In this document: piece after piece, positions 1-10,641 of the stretch
How the letters are laid out: each line of letters opens with the position of its first letter
Position numbering within the stretch: the first letter of the stretch is position 1
Assembly (NCBI GenBank): GCA_003255065.1
Contig: QAOA01005496.1
Coordinates: 1-64,000 of the forward strand
Source: Cercis canadensis
Lineage: Eukaryota > Streptophyta > Magnoliopsida > Fabales > Fabaceae
Reading direction: 5' to 3'
DNA length: 64,000 bases
Made by a program: the position numbers and the translations under genes
The notes under the pieces: generated by a model
What the model saw: the letters and a program-made list of their open reading frames with translations, nothing else
The model's database searches: none
What the model was told of the DNA's origin: nothing

Positions 1-60
1 AAAAAAAAAAAAAAAGAATTTACCAAATTTTTGACAGACACTATGGTAGAAGAAAACACT

Positions 61-1523
61 TCGAAAGCACTATGTGACTACGCTATTCCTCTAGTCACAT
101 ATAGCACATCTGGTATAAGGCGACCTGCAATTCAAGCCAATATCTTTGAAATAAAGCCTGCAATTATTCATATGGTTTAGTCGTCACAATTTAGTGGATG
201 CCAGTGAAGATCCACATGCTCACATTGCTGGTTTCTTGGAGATATGTGATACATTCAAGCATAATGGTGCTTCTGATGATGCTGTTAGACTTCGTCTCTT
301 CCCCTTCTCACTAAGGGATAAAGCCAAGTCTTGGTTGCAATCCTTGCCAGTATAGGAGCCATCACTACGTGGGATATCTTAGCATAAAAATCTTAGCCAA
401 ATTCTTCCCACCTGCTAAGATTGCCAAGATGCGAAATGACATCACCATATTCAATCAACAGGAGAATGAGTCACTTCAGGAGGCTTGGGAAAGGTATAAA
501 GAATTACTTCGCAGATGCCCCTACCATGGACTTCCTAATTGGTTGCAACTACAAACCTTCTACAATGGGCTGCTAAGTACAACCAAGACACTAGTTGACT
601 CTGCTGTTGATGGGTCCTTAATGAGAAAGACATATGAGGATGTTAATGAACTATTAAAAGAGATGGCTGCCAATACCTATCAATGGCCTACTGAGAGGTC
701 TACATTACGAAAGGTACTTGAGGTTCATGAGGTTGATGCTTTCACAGCCCTATCTGCAAAAATTGATTCTCTGACTAAGCAGTTGACCACCAAGAATGTC
801 AATGTCATTCAGTCCCCTCCTGAGATTTGTGATCATTGTGACAGTCTTCATGTTAGTACAAATTGCCAGGTAGGCAATCCTTTCTCTACATCTCAATATG
901 AGGAAGCATACTTTGTGCGAAACCCAAGCAGGCAGAACAACCCTTACTCCAACACATGCAATTTGGGGTGGAGAAATCACCCAAAATTTTCTTGGAGAAA
1001 CAATCAGAATTCTGCTCAAGCACTAGTGCAAGATCGATCACCACCACCTAAGTTTTCTTTGGAAGATGCTCTTGCCCGGTTAACAATAAACACCAGTCAG
1101 TTTATGGCAAGAACAGATGCCTCTATTCGAAACCTAGAAGTACAAGTGGGTCAATTATCTAGCATACTTAATACCAGACAACTTGGGTCTTTGTCAAGCG
1201 ATACAGAGATTAATCTTAAAGAGCATGTCATGGCTATCACTCTTCATAATGGTAAGACCTTAGATGAATTGACTTAAGTTGCAAAGAAGGTATCCATTAA
1301 GTTAGTTGAGCCTAAGACAAAGGAAGACAACTTAGTGGAACCACTTGTGAAATCTGTGGAGAAGACATCTAAGTTATTTCCAGATAATCCTCCACCTTAT
1401 GTTCCACCTCTTCCTTTCCCTCAAAGATTACAGAAGAAGAAACTGGATAATCAATTTTCTAAATTTTTGGAGGTGTTCAAGAAGCTACACATCAACATCC
1501 CATTTGCAGATGCTTTGGATTAA
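61..1523 (+). pseudogene. Retrotransposon gag, multiply disrupted
   Basis: Gag-like protein is spread over three reading frames: frame 1 from about 61 to a TAG at 178-180, frame 2 from about 194 to a TAG at 353-355, and frame 3 from about 366 onward. The frame-3 part holds the plant retrotransposon gag core (AWERYKELLRRCPYHGLP-type motif near 485-535) and a cysteine-rich stretch (CDHCDSLHVSTNC, near 828-866) resembling a zinc knuckle. Frame 3 then has an in-frame TAA at 1275-1277 and another at 1521-1523, with coding-like sequence between and after them. The longest frame has no ATG start at its left end (it opens at GTG, 369). It cannot make a full-length product. Confidence 0.85.
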
Positions 1524-2330
1524 ATGCTTAGCTACGTGAAATTTATGAAGGAGATTCTCTCCAATAAAAGAAAATTAGAGGATTATGAGACTGTGGCACT
1601 TACTGAGGAGTGCAGTGCAATTTTACAAAAGAAATTGCCACTAAAATTAATAGATCCAGGGAGTTTCAATATTCCTTATTCTATTGGCAATGTATCTTTT
1701 AGTAAGGCACTTTGTGATCTTGGTGCTAGTATTAACCTTATGCCTCTTTCTATTTTTAGGAAATTGGGTATAGAAGAAGTCAAGTCAACCTCCATCTCCT
1801 TGACATTGGCTGATAGATCAATCAAGTATCCAAGGAGAATCCTAGAGGATGTATTGGTGAAAGTGGACAAGTTCTTATTCCCAGCGAACTTCGTTGTGGT
1901 TGATATGGAAGAAGACCAAGAGATCCCTCTCATTATTGGTTGTCCATTTTTAGCAACTGGGAAAACTCTCATTGATGTGCAAAATGACCAACTTACTCTG
2001 AGAGTGCAAGGTGATCAAGTGTCCTTCAAGGTTTTCAAAGAAATAAAGCATCCAGATGAAGTGAGTGTCTATTGTAAAATTGACACTATAATCAGAAGCA
2101 CTAAATTGCAAGACCCAATTGAAGCTCACACCATGGGGACATCACATAAGGAGAAGCCTCCTAATTTAGAGGTCTAAGATGATAAAATCCCTAAGAAGCC
2201 AATGGCTATACCTTTGCCTATAGTTGAATCTCATAAGAAAATGAAGAAAAAGAAGCCATCATTCAAAAAAATTCTTTTAGAACATCTCCGAAAATATGCT
2301 TGTTTTGGAGATGGAAACAAAGTTTAGAGC
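1524..2330 (+). pseudogene. Retrotransposon retropepsin-like aspartic protease region
   Basis: This continues the gag frame after the stop at 1521-1523. The active-site motif is CDLGASINLMP near 1711-1743, where DLGAS is the plant-gypsy version of the DTG/DSG catalytic triad. Downstream, EIPLIIGCPFLATGKTLID has the conserved flap and ILGRPFL-like core of retropepsins. The frame stays open to a TAG at 2325-2327, with a stop at 2175-2177 and a lysine-rich tail between. In autonomous relatives the polymerase follows here; it is absent in this copy. The residues needed for catalysis look present, but the upstream stops make expression as a polyprotein unlikely. Confidence 0.8.
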
Positions 2331-4203
2331 TTAAAAGAAAATGACCAGCAAACTAAAGTTCAAAGAGATAGTGGAGTAAAGTTCTAGAAGACCTCCACTA
2401 CCATTTTTTATCCTAGTTAATTTATTCTAGAGATAGTCAAGCTGAGGACTATAAAACAAACACTTTTTAGGAGGCAACCCAAGCATTTTAACCCTTTCTC
2501 TTAATTTTTATTTAGTCATTTAATTTTATTTTCATACTTGTGTGTTTAAATTTTATGTTCTAGGCTTAAAAATTCATAACTTTTATCTTTGATATATTTG
2601 TTTTCAGGGATTTGAATCAAATATGGGGGCTCTAATACATCAAAACTGGAAAGAAAAAGCCAACTCAAGCATCAGGATAGCAACTGGGTTGACGTGTGTC
2701 CCCTAGTAGCTCCACATGATGATGATGCAAAGTGATCCGCCTCCATTTCAAGGAAGTCCTCTATCCTTTTCTTCTTTGCTTAAAACATTGAGGACACTGT
2801 TTCCTTCAAGTTTGGGGGTAGGACATTATTTTCTAAGTTGTTGTATTGAAATGTACTTAACTTGTTGGGAATCTTTAAATGCTTTTCTAGGTAGTTTTTA
2901 TGTTTAATTCTTGTTTTTCTTTAGTTTGTAAAATGGAGTAGAGTGAAAAATTTTATGTTTAACCTTAGGCTAATGATAAAACTGATTTTCATTGTTTACA
3001 ACTCTAGAAAAATGATAGATTTTGTGTTTGTATTTCTGCTTAACTCCTGTGTTAATTTTTCTCTAACTAGAATTTCTTGAATTACTAAGCACATAGCCTT
3101 ATTTATTTGAAATCTATATGATTAGAGATGATTATGTGAATTAAGTCATTTCAAAATCTCACAAAATGCTAGAACTTGCTTGATTGTCAGTTGAGGCGAA
3201 ATCCTAGGCTGTGCAATATTAGGGATATGATTTAGGTCATTTTTGTTTAGTTTGAGCCTTTCTAGCTAACTCTTTGTATGATATTTTATCCCTAGCATAC
3301 CCCTTTGAGCTTAATTTAGTCTATTTCTTTGTCACCTACACTAACCCTAGCCCTTTGTGTGATCTTTTGACTTGAACCCTTCATCTAAAGAACATTTTTA
3401 GTCTTAAGAGCATCTAGAGCTAAGAAAATTTAGGAGAATTGGTGAAGAAAAGAAAAGGAAGATTTTAATGAAATTGCCACCAAAGAATGAAAATTCAAGA
3501 GTTACATCCCTGTTGTAAAGAAAAAAAATTATTTTACAATGAAAAGAAAAGACAATTGTGCAAATATTGAAAAGAAACAAAAAGAAAAAGAATGTCTTAA
3601 AAAGCATTGAGTATGGTATGTAGTGGCCCAAAGATAAGAATTCTATTGGTAGATGGCAAAGTAAAGAAGAAAATAAGTTTGTGGGAGTTAGAAGTAAAAA
3701 GAAAGAAGGGTGCTCTTGAAATTTGCTCTAAACTGAATTTGTGTGATGGGTGAGTTAAGCCACATTTTTATCCATCATCCTACCCTTAACCCAGCCACAT
3801 ATTACAAACTTATCAAAAGTCATTTTGATCCTTAACATTGTGAACTACCTACATTAGTGGAGATTGGCATGAAAAACAAGCCTATAGAAGTCTGAATGCT
3901 CTAGTTTGAGATTGTTATTTAGTTGAACTTGTTTGTATAATTTGATTTAAGTAAAGAGAGTAAAGTAAGCAAGGGCTACATTTACACACATAAAGGAAAT
4001 TTTAGTGAGATTGAGATTGACTTAATTTTGGGTTGAAATTATACACATTCATGCTATCTTGAAAATTTTCCAAGAGTTGTGATTAACTGAAATTCTTTGA
4101 GGCCTGTATGGTAAGTAAGAAAATTGTTCATTCTTTAGTTAGCGCTTAAGTGGAATTTATTTTCTTTGCTCGAGTACTAGCAAATGTTAAGTTTGAGCGT
4201 ATT
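2331..4203 (+). mobile_element. Non-coding 3' internal region of the gypsy element
   Basis: No gene is visible. The stretch contains the 'tttaggaggcaaccca' motif at 2466-2481 and the 'attgaggaca...gtttgggggta' motif at 2788-2822 that recur in Athila-like and LARD-type elements. A purine-rich section follows at about 3420-3720. The short open frames here are A/T-rich chance frames. Confidence 0.6.
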
Positions 4204-5633
4204 TGTTGAGGGGGTTTTATATCCATTCTTTAGGTATCTTTTACTTAATTATTTGGTCATTTATTGAGATTTATTGCCATCTAATGGGTTGTTTATGTTA
4301 AATTGTAGGTTTAATAGAAATTCATAGGTTTCATGTTTTGACGTGAAGAAATGGAAATTTAGAAAGAATTGAGACAGAAAACATGGGTTGTTGCCCCTGG
4401 ATCATCAAAATGAAAGGCCTTGACAAAAACCAAGCACTGCTGCAATATAAAGATAGAGCTGCAACTCCCGTGAACAGATTTCCAACCTTCCAACTAGAGC
4501 TAAAGCGCTATTGCGCTTAAAGAGAAGAGCTACAACACCCAAAGCCCTGTGTTTTGCCCTTTGAAACCCAAGAGCAGGCGCCGCTGCGCTGAACATTGAG
4601 GGCCGCGATGCTCGTTGGTGAGGAATTTGTTACTTTTGTATAGAGCTCAAGCGCCGCAGCGCTTGCAACCAAGAGCTGCAGCGCCCATGCAAGTTTCCTT
4701 AAGAATGTGACTCTTTCCTAGTTTTGTTTAGGGCTTTTTCTTAGGAGTATAAATAGGGACTTTTAGGAAATTTTTAGGGGATCCTATTCTGGACTCTTTG
4801 GAGGCAAGGAAGGAGAGAAAAAACAAGGATTTGAGGAGGGCAATTGGGACAGCAGATTGGTGGCTTCTCTTCAGAGTTTTTATTCTTCTTCCTTTTGACT
4901 GATGTCTAGATTTTACTTAATTATGTTCTCCTCTTCTACTATGAACTAATTTCTTCTCTAGGGTTACGATGTAGCCTAATTATGAACGGTTGTAGTTTCT
5001 TGTGAAATTAATTTAAGGTTTATCTTTTATAATTGAGTGTATATCTCTGATCTTCATGCCTCCAATTACCTGATCACCAATTAGTTGATAGGTTAATCAC
5101 AATGAGACCGGAAGGAGATTTGTGTGTCTAGTTCATTGGGATAAATACCATAGATTGCATGTAGGATAGGAATATACCTCAATGACATGTGTAGTTATCT
5201 AAAAAGAACCAAAGAATTAAGTGAATTTCTAGATTATTCGCAATTCACATAGGAATATAGTGGGTTCATAACTTAGAGATATTTTTGTTCGACCTTGGGA
5301 AAGGCTAATAAATAATTTAGGGTTCTTGGCTAGCAATTAGAAAGGTAAATAATCGAAATAAATGACATGAGGAATGAAAACCGGAATTAATTATGGTGAA
5401 ATCAGAACCCTAGACTTTTCTCTCTTGATTAATTTGTCATTTTATCTATTTTAGCTTATTTTCAATTTATTTAAAATTCTAACTTGAAATTCTCTTTACT
5501 CGTTGATTAGATAAAATTGAGATTAACCTAATTTTGGTAGTTGATAACATTAGTCATCATGAGAACGATAACTCACTCTCATTTTATTACTTAGAAACAA
5601 TAACGTGCACTTGCGTTAAAGTTTTACACAACA
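4204..5633 (+). repeat. 3' LTR of the gypsy element
   Basis: It starts TGTTGAGG just after a degenerate polypurine motif and ends ACACAACA at 5633. Near the end are 'gagaacgataac' and 'gtgcacttgcg', motifs also seen at the end of the solo LTR at 19640-19700, so the two LTRs are related. GC-rich palindromic words such as 'gccgcagcgc' (4640-4690) lie in the middle. The first five bases after the end, GTCAT at 5634-5638, are the expected target-site duplication; its partner is outside the window. Confidence 0.65.
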
Positions 5634-7113
5634 GTCATCTTCATCTCATTTACATCAAATATTACCTCCACTTGACTGCAGTTCTTCACTTGCAGCTCTT
5701 CCAATTTCTTCAAGTAAGGGAATAAATGAGATGGAATCACATTTGATAAAAATTCACAATTCTCCACCACCAAAGTTTTCAAATTGCTAAACCAGGTTTT
5801 TTGCAGTGGAACGTCCCCATGCCATTCTTTTTCTAGATCATGATAGTCCAAAAGTTTCAAATGCACCAAGTATTCTAAAGAAACCTATAAATGCAAATAA
5901 ATTTTCCATAAGATGTATGCAGAGGCCAACTGGTACAAATAAAATACCTATCTATATCTTTTTTTTGGTAACACAAAAATTTAGGAGGTAGATAGGCTGC
6001 TCTGGTTCCAAGACACGGCACACCACAATTAGTGATTGCCTATCAACAAAGGATCACTAGCAGGATTTGAACTATAAGTCCTTTCATTGATGCAACTCAA
6101 TTTTACCAATTAAGCAAACCCTTGTTGGCAAAATACCTATCTATATCTATACTATAGATAAAAGCATGTCTACATATATGTGGGAGAGAGACATTTTTCA
6201 CATGATGATCTACCCTCATTTAATTTGTTAAAATTTAAAATTACTTTTCAATAATGAAATACGTGTTACATTAAAGTAAAGCATATCCAAATTTATTTGC
6301 CATATTTAAATTATGGCCTACATTCATGCTGACCAGCAAAATAGTTTCTATTGATAATATCAAATAGTTCTCATATATCATTTTATCTTTCAGATTACAT
6401 TTTATAATGACTTTAAATATTGTCAAATTAATTATCCTTAACACCAATTCGTATATATAACAGTACCACAAATGAATATCCATTATGGGGATTGAATCGC
6501 TCTGAGTCACAAAGACTCAATAGAAGAGATAAAATTCATGCAAATCAAAGAGGGACATAATTTGATGAATAGATTCTTACCTTTTCATTGAACATCTTCA
6601 CTACTGTGGTGTTAAGATCAGTAAACCAGCGTAAATCATTTGTCTCTGATGAAACTTGAATTGCTTCCAACATTAGCGCATTTATGATCCCATGAGAGAA
6701 AATTTTCATCCTGGGGCATTCATTTATGATTACTGTCTCAAGAGATGGGAATTTTAAAGGGGAATTCCCTTTATAAAAGCTTAGTAAACTCAATAAAGAC
6801 TTTAGAGATAAAGTTTTGAGCTTTCCAAATATTATCTCATCTGAAGTTGATTCACCTTCCTCTTTGGCCACTATTTCTTTAATTGACTCAGATTCTTCTA
6901 TACACATCTCCTCAAGTGACACCAAACTTTTGGCTGTTGAGGATGTAAATAAATATTGCAATCCATGACAATCCACTATTATTAGTTCTTTCAAATTAAA
7001 GAAAGATACAGCAGATTGCACCAATGATACCAAACGATAACAGCTGTCTACTTTCAAACTTTGGAGATTATCACAGAGTGGCTCTAGCCAGGAGTGCTCT
7101 AACCCTATGGACT
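5634..7113 (-). pseudogene. 3' LRR exons of an RPS2-like CC-NBS-LRR gene, truncated at both ends
   Basis: Two minus-strand exons are visible. The upstream exon runs from 7113 (cut by copia DNA) to 6581, with donor GTAAGA following at 6580. It encodes cysteine-rich C-terminal LRRs typical of At4g27190/RPS2-like NLRs (GLQYLFTSSTAKSLVSLEEM and IINECPRMKIFS). The next exon starts at 5884 after a TTTATAG acceptor and encodes further LRRs (LKTLVVENCEFLSNVIP and LEELQVKNCSQVEVIF), then stops at 5634 where the gypsy LTR begins. The intron at 5885-6580 contains a SINE. The missing 5' part could be the NLR at 60-62 kb, which is on the same strand and in the right order, but this is inference. Confidence 0.85.
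5941..6148 (-). mobile_element. tRNA-derived SINE with 19-bp target-site duplication
   Basis: On the minus strand the body (6129 to 5960) has a pol III A box (TTGCTTAATTGG, from 6117-6106) and B box (AGTTCAAATCC, from 6073-6063), and ends in CCAAAAAAA. It is flanked by perfect direct repeats of AAAATACCTATCTATATCT at 5941-5959 and 6130-6148. Body length is 170 bp. It lies in the intron between two NLR LRR exons. The perfect duplication argues for a fairly recent insertion. Confidence 0.85.
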
Positions 7114-7114
7114 T

Positions 7115-7484
7115 GAGCCTTCAGTTGCTTTATTTACCACAGAGGCTGAGTATATGGCATTGACAGAGGCAGCTAAGGAAGGGATCTGGCTAAATGGGTT
7201 AATTGGTGACCTTGGCCTTCCTCAGGATCAAGCTATCATGATAGAACAAAGCACATTGGTGTCTGTTATCACTTCATCTGTACAAAAAATAGAGTCACGG
7301 TTCAGAAGATTGACACTCAGGATAACCCAGCAGATATGTTCACTAAGCCCATTCCTAAAAGCAAGTTCATGCATTGCTTGGACTTGCTAAATGTTATAGT
7401 TGGAGATAGCCCTAAGGGGCAGGCAGCAGTAGAGTCAGGAGCAGCTACTTGTGGATGAAGAGGATTCAATCCAAGGTGGAGATT
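7115..7484 (+). pseudogene. Ty1/copia RNase H C-terminus, 5'-truncated and frameshifted
   Basis: The fragment opens with ALFTTEAEYMALTEAAKEGIWL, the conserved copia RNase H motif, and later, in another frame, shows DNPADMFTKPIPKSKFMHCLDLL, the conserved 3' end of copia pol. A frameshift and small deletion separate the two (about 7240-7290). A polypurine tract (CAAGGTGGAGATT, 7471-7484) leads directly into the LTR. Everything upstream of RNase H is missing; the left edge abuts NLR exon sequence. Confidence 0.85.
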
Positions 7485-7843
7485 TGTAAAGGATGTCTTG
7501 AATCCTAGTCTGTTAAGAATCCTAATCAGTTTAGTCTGTCTTATAAAGGAATCCTAATAGAATCCTAATAGAATCCTAATTTGTCTAGTCTGTCTTATAG
7601 AAGAGTCCTAGTCTAACTAGAATCCTAATCCTATCTGTAAAACAAAGGCTATAAATCCACCCTTTGTTTCTAGAGTTTATAGACAGACAGAAAGAGTGCA
7701 AGAGAGGCCGAGTGTTGTATTCTTGATTCCATAGTGAACTTTGATCTACTACTGCCCGTGGACATAGCCTTAATTTGGTGAACCACGTAAATATGTGTGT
7801 GCATTTGTTTATCTGTTTACTTTCTTGCACGATTTCCGTAACA
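7485..7843 (+). repeat. 3' LTR of the truncated copia element
   Basis: A 359-bp LTR starts TGTAAAGG straight after the polypurine tract and ends TTCCGTAACA. It contains a short internal tandem of 'aatcctaatag'-type units (7550-7580). The following base begins duplicated spacer S1 ('aatataaatagttagctg'), which also occurs at 36423 and 59492 without copia DNA. That places the right boundary at 7843. Confidence 0.8.
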
Positions 7844-10282
7844 AATATAAATAGTTAGCTGAATTACACAATGGAATATACTTTGCAAGCTAGGAAATTT
7901 TAAGCGATTACCTTTTGGGGTATTTACTTGCTCCTAATTTTCTTTATGTTTCTAAACTGTTGACTTCCAAGTCAGTAGTTGTACTTTGTAAACATCTGTT
8001 TATGAGCATTTGATGCTTATGGATGAGATCTTATTTAAGTTTTGATGATAGCCAATTTAGCTTTCTGAGGTAGACTACTACTTTTGGGGTTTTATTTTGA
8101 AGGTATTATAATTCTTTATTTTGCATTCTTCCTTTTCTGTTGGACAAGTAAAGGATTTCGACACCATTAAAAGCATTTTCAATACCAATCGTGTAGGATT
8201 ATTATCATTAAGGATTTCACTTTCTTTTGGAATCAATGCTAAATTAGTATCTACCTTTTAATATGATGTCTTTCATGTGTCTTAACTCAGTATATAAGTG
8301 GCTATCTGTCTCTATAGTTTTTATCATATCTAGATCAATTTTTTTTTTTCTTAGTTTAATAGGAATAATTTAGTTCTAAAAGGCTTGCTGTTGTTAGAGG
8401 AAGAGGAATATTTATAGAATACAAAAGATAACTCTCACTAATATCTTTATAATTCTCACTAACCATTGCATAACTCCATAACTCCCACTAGCTAAAGTAA
8501 TACCTCATAAATAGAAATAATTCCTTATTGAAGTGCCCTACAAACATGAAAGTTACAACTCCAAAAGGCACATAACCTAAAACAATAATTTCAAATTTTT
8601 ATTTTAACAGCTGTTACCTTATAATTTTTTCTTAGATTGACACTTAGACATGGATGTTCTGTTTTTAGACTGTTTATTAATCTGTCATACTTTCTTAGAT
8701 TGTCATGCCCTAGTTTCTTGCATTGTCTTAGGAACTGTTAGATTAGTAATCTTCACATTTTAGTTGTTGCTTGAGGTAAAGTTTTTGGCACTATACCTTT
8801 ACTGTTTGGACAGGTTTGATGACTGCCTTGGCGCATCTTTTAGGGCTATCTTTAGGATGTTTTTGTGGCTATTTGTGTTTATATGGTTGTTGTCAGTCTG
8901 TTCTTTGTCAACCTGATGGCATGATGGGCATGTAGCAATTTTAAATCTTAAAAGATTTTTAATTTCTCTCAATTGGTGCATATTTTCATAACCTGATCCT
9001 AGCTTATTTCTATAATCTTTCAGATGATCTTGTGACATCCGTGAGTGATATAGCAAGATGTTGATTCCATTAATGGTTTTGGATTTTCACTTCCTTAGTT
9101 TCTGCATTCTCACTCCAAACTTATGTTGTTCAGACTCCAACATGTGCCGTGAGCTCTTTGTTGATATACCTTATTGGATATCTGGTCTTTAGGTTATGGT
9201 AAATATTTCTTACATTATCTACTAGACTTAAGTACTATTTTCTTTGCCCTTAAATACATCTTGAAATGTGTAACATCTAATTGGTACATAATGTGAACTG
9301 TTGACTCCTAAAGAAAATAAGTTAGCTACAATATTTAAACTTCTTCTTGTATTCTAGTAAATAATTCATTTCTTAGTACGTGAGAGGATTTAAAATATAT
9401 TGTATTGTGCCTATATTCTAAGTTAAATTGTTTTAAATTTAAATGAAGATTTATATATTGATATATCTTATTGAATCAATTTATATGTGGTTTGTTTGCC
9501 ATAAGTAGCAGAAAAGGTACCTAATTAAGTATGAGATGTTTTGTTAATCCTACTAATTCCATGAACAATAGCCAGTGAAAGTGGGGTGTTCTTTGGCAAA
9601 ATTAGGTCATGCTAAACTTGTTGGAAGGTATGTTCCCCATCAAATTAGAATGCCAAAAATTCTTCATTTTCAATTAATGCTTGGTCAGTATTTGAACATG
9701 TGCAGTCCTTATCACTATGAACTAAACTAAATTTGTCCAAAATTGGAGAAAATAGGAAGATCTGTTTCATCTTTAAGAATATTGGTTTTGTTTTCAATTT
9801 TTTTGTAAGTAGTGTGTTTCTTGTGACATAAAAGAGAAGGTAAATCTATATCCAAGATCTTTTCATTTCCTACATTTTCTATTTACTCTTAGTTGGCAAT
9901 TTTGTTTTTGTTAATACTTTGTCCTGAGTATATTCATTGTGCTAGGCACCTTAGGTATAAGGTATCTAGCATTTGCTATGTGCTGCTAACTGCAACAATG
10001 AGAGAAATTTTTTGCTCAATCTCCTCTACATTATTTTAACAAGCTTTCTATTTGAAGATCTTTCTATTTATAATTGTTGTCCTCATAGTTGAACAACCTA
10101 ATCCAGATGATATTATGCTATCAAGGATCATAAACAGTGGTTAAAAGGAAGTTTATGCTCTAATGAATTAGGCATTGATGGAGCTTTAGGATCCAAACCT
10201 TCAGCAACTGAAGGAGCATTGTCTACGATGCAAAATAAACCAGGAGCATATAGGGGAAAACAAAAATTACAAACTATTTTCT
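7844..10282. repeat. Segmental duplication block S, copy 1
   Basis: Non-coding spacer downstream of RLK copy 1. It matches 36423-38809 (downstream of RLK copy 2) over most of its length, and 59490-60228 in part. Copy 1 has a 218-bp solo LTR at 8392-8609 and about 0.5 kb at 8705-9230 that copy 2 lacks. The end nearest the RLK (10090-10220) can be read on the plus strand as an open stretch with PNPDxxIKDH-like and GIDGALGSKPSAT words, conserved in S2; I do not recognise it. No intact gene is seen. Confidence 0.7.
8387..8614. mobile_element. 218-bp solo LTR (TRIM-like) with GCTGT duplication
   Basis: The insert at 8392-8609 starts TGTTAGAGG and ends TTTTAACA (TG...CA ends, inverted TGTTA/TAACA tips). 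It is flanked by GCTGT at 8387-8391 and 8610-8614. The paralogous spacers have the uninterrupted sequence (ggcctgctgtcac near 37703, ggcctgttgttac near 59744), which confirms the boundaries and shows insertion after duplication of the block. Confidence 0.8.
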
Positions 10283-10641
10283 TCACGTTGCCCTTGGCCT
10301 TGCCTTTTGCAAAAACACTATCTTGATTTTGTTCAATGATGCAACCACATCTTTCATACTAATTCGTGCTTCTGGCAAATCTGCACAACATTTGAGAGCC
10401 AATTCTAAAATGGTTGATGTATATGTTATTATGTCATCAAACTGCTGCCCTTCTTGTTGAAGTAAATTGGAGTCTACAATTTGTGTAACATGAGGCATCA
10501 AATCTGTGACCCAACTTTTCAGATTCAATCCTGCTGTAAATATGTCATCTGTCGGCTTCTTTCTTGTCAACATTTCCAACATCAGAATCCCATAGCTATA
10601 AACATCTCCTTTTATAGAAATAATTCCCTTGGATCCATATT
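10283..10641 (-). CDS. RLK copy 1 exon 5: kinase subdomains IX-XI and stop
   Basis: 359 bp from acceptor CATGCAG to a TGA at 10285-10283. It encodes the activation-segment end EYGSKG, GDVYSYGILMLEM (subdomain IX), RKKPTDDIF, and ARISMKDVV with the conserved Arg of subdomain XI. The intron position at the APE motif is shared with other LRR-XII kinases. Confidence 0.85.

Larger units (their letters stand above)
1..5633 (+). mobile_element. Non-autonomous Ty3/gypsy (Athila-like) LTR element, 5' end outside window
   Basis: The element reads left to right as degraded gag, retropepsin-like protease, about 1.9 kb of non-coding 3' internal DNA, then a 3' LTR. No reverse transcriptase, RNase H or integrase coding is visible between the protease end (about 2330) and the LTR (4204). 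The purine-rich stretch at 2810-2822 (a 'gtttgggggta'-type motif) and a second such motif at 4186-4203 are typical of Athila-like elements. The right end runs into an NLR exon at 5634. The left LTR and primer-binding site must lie left of the window. Family assignment rests on the gag and protease sequence style; the boundaries are inferred. Confidence 0.8.

Noticed and set aside
6000..6125. A tRNA gene
   Set aside because: A and B boxes are present but there is no cloverleaf; the A-tail and 19-bp flanking duplication identify it as a SINE.
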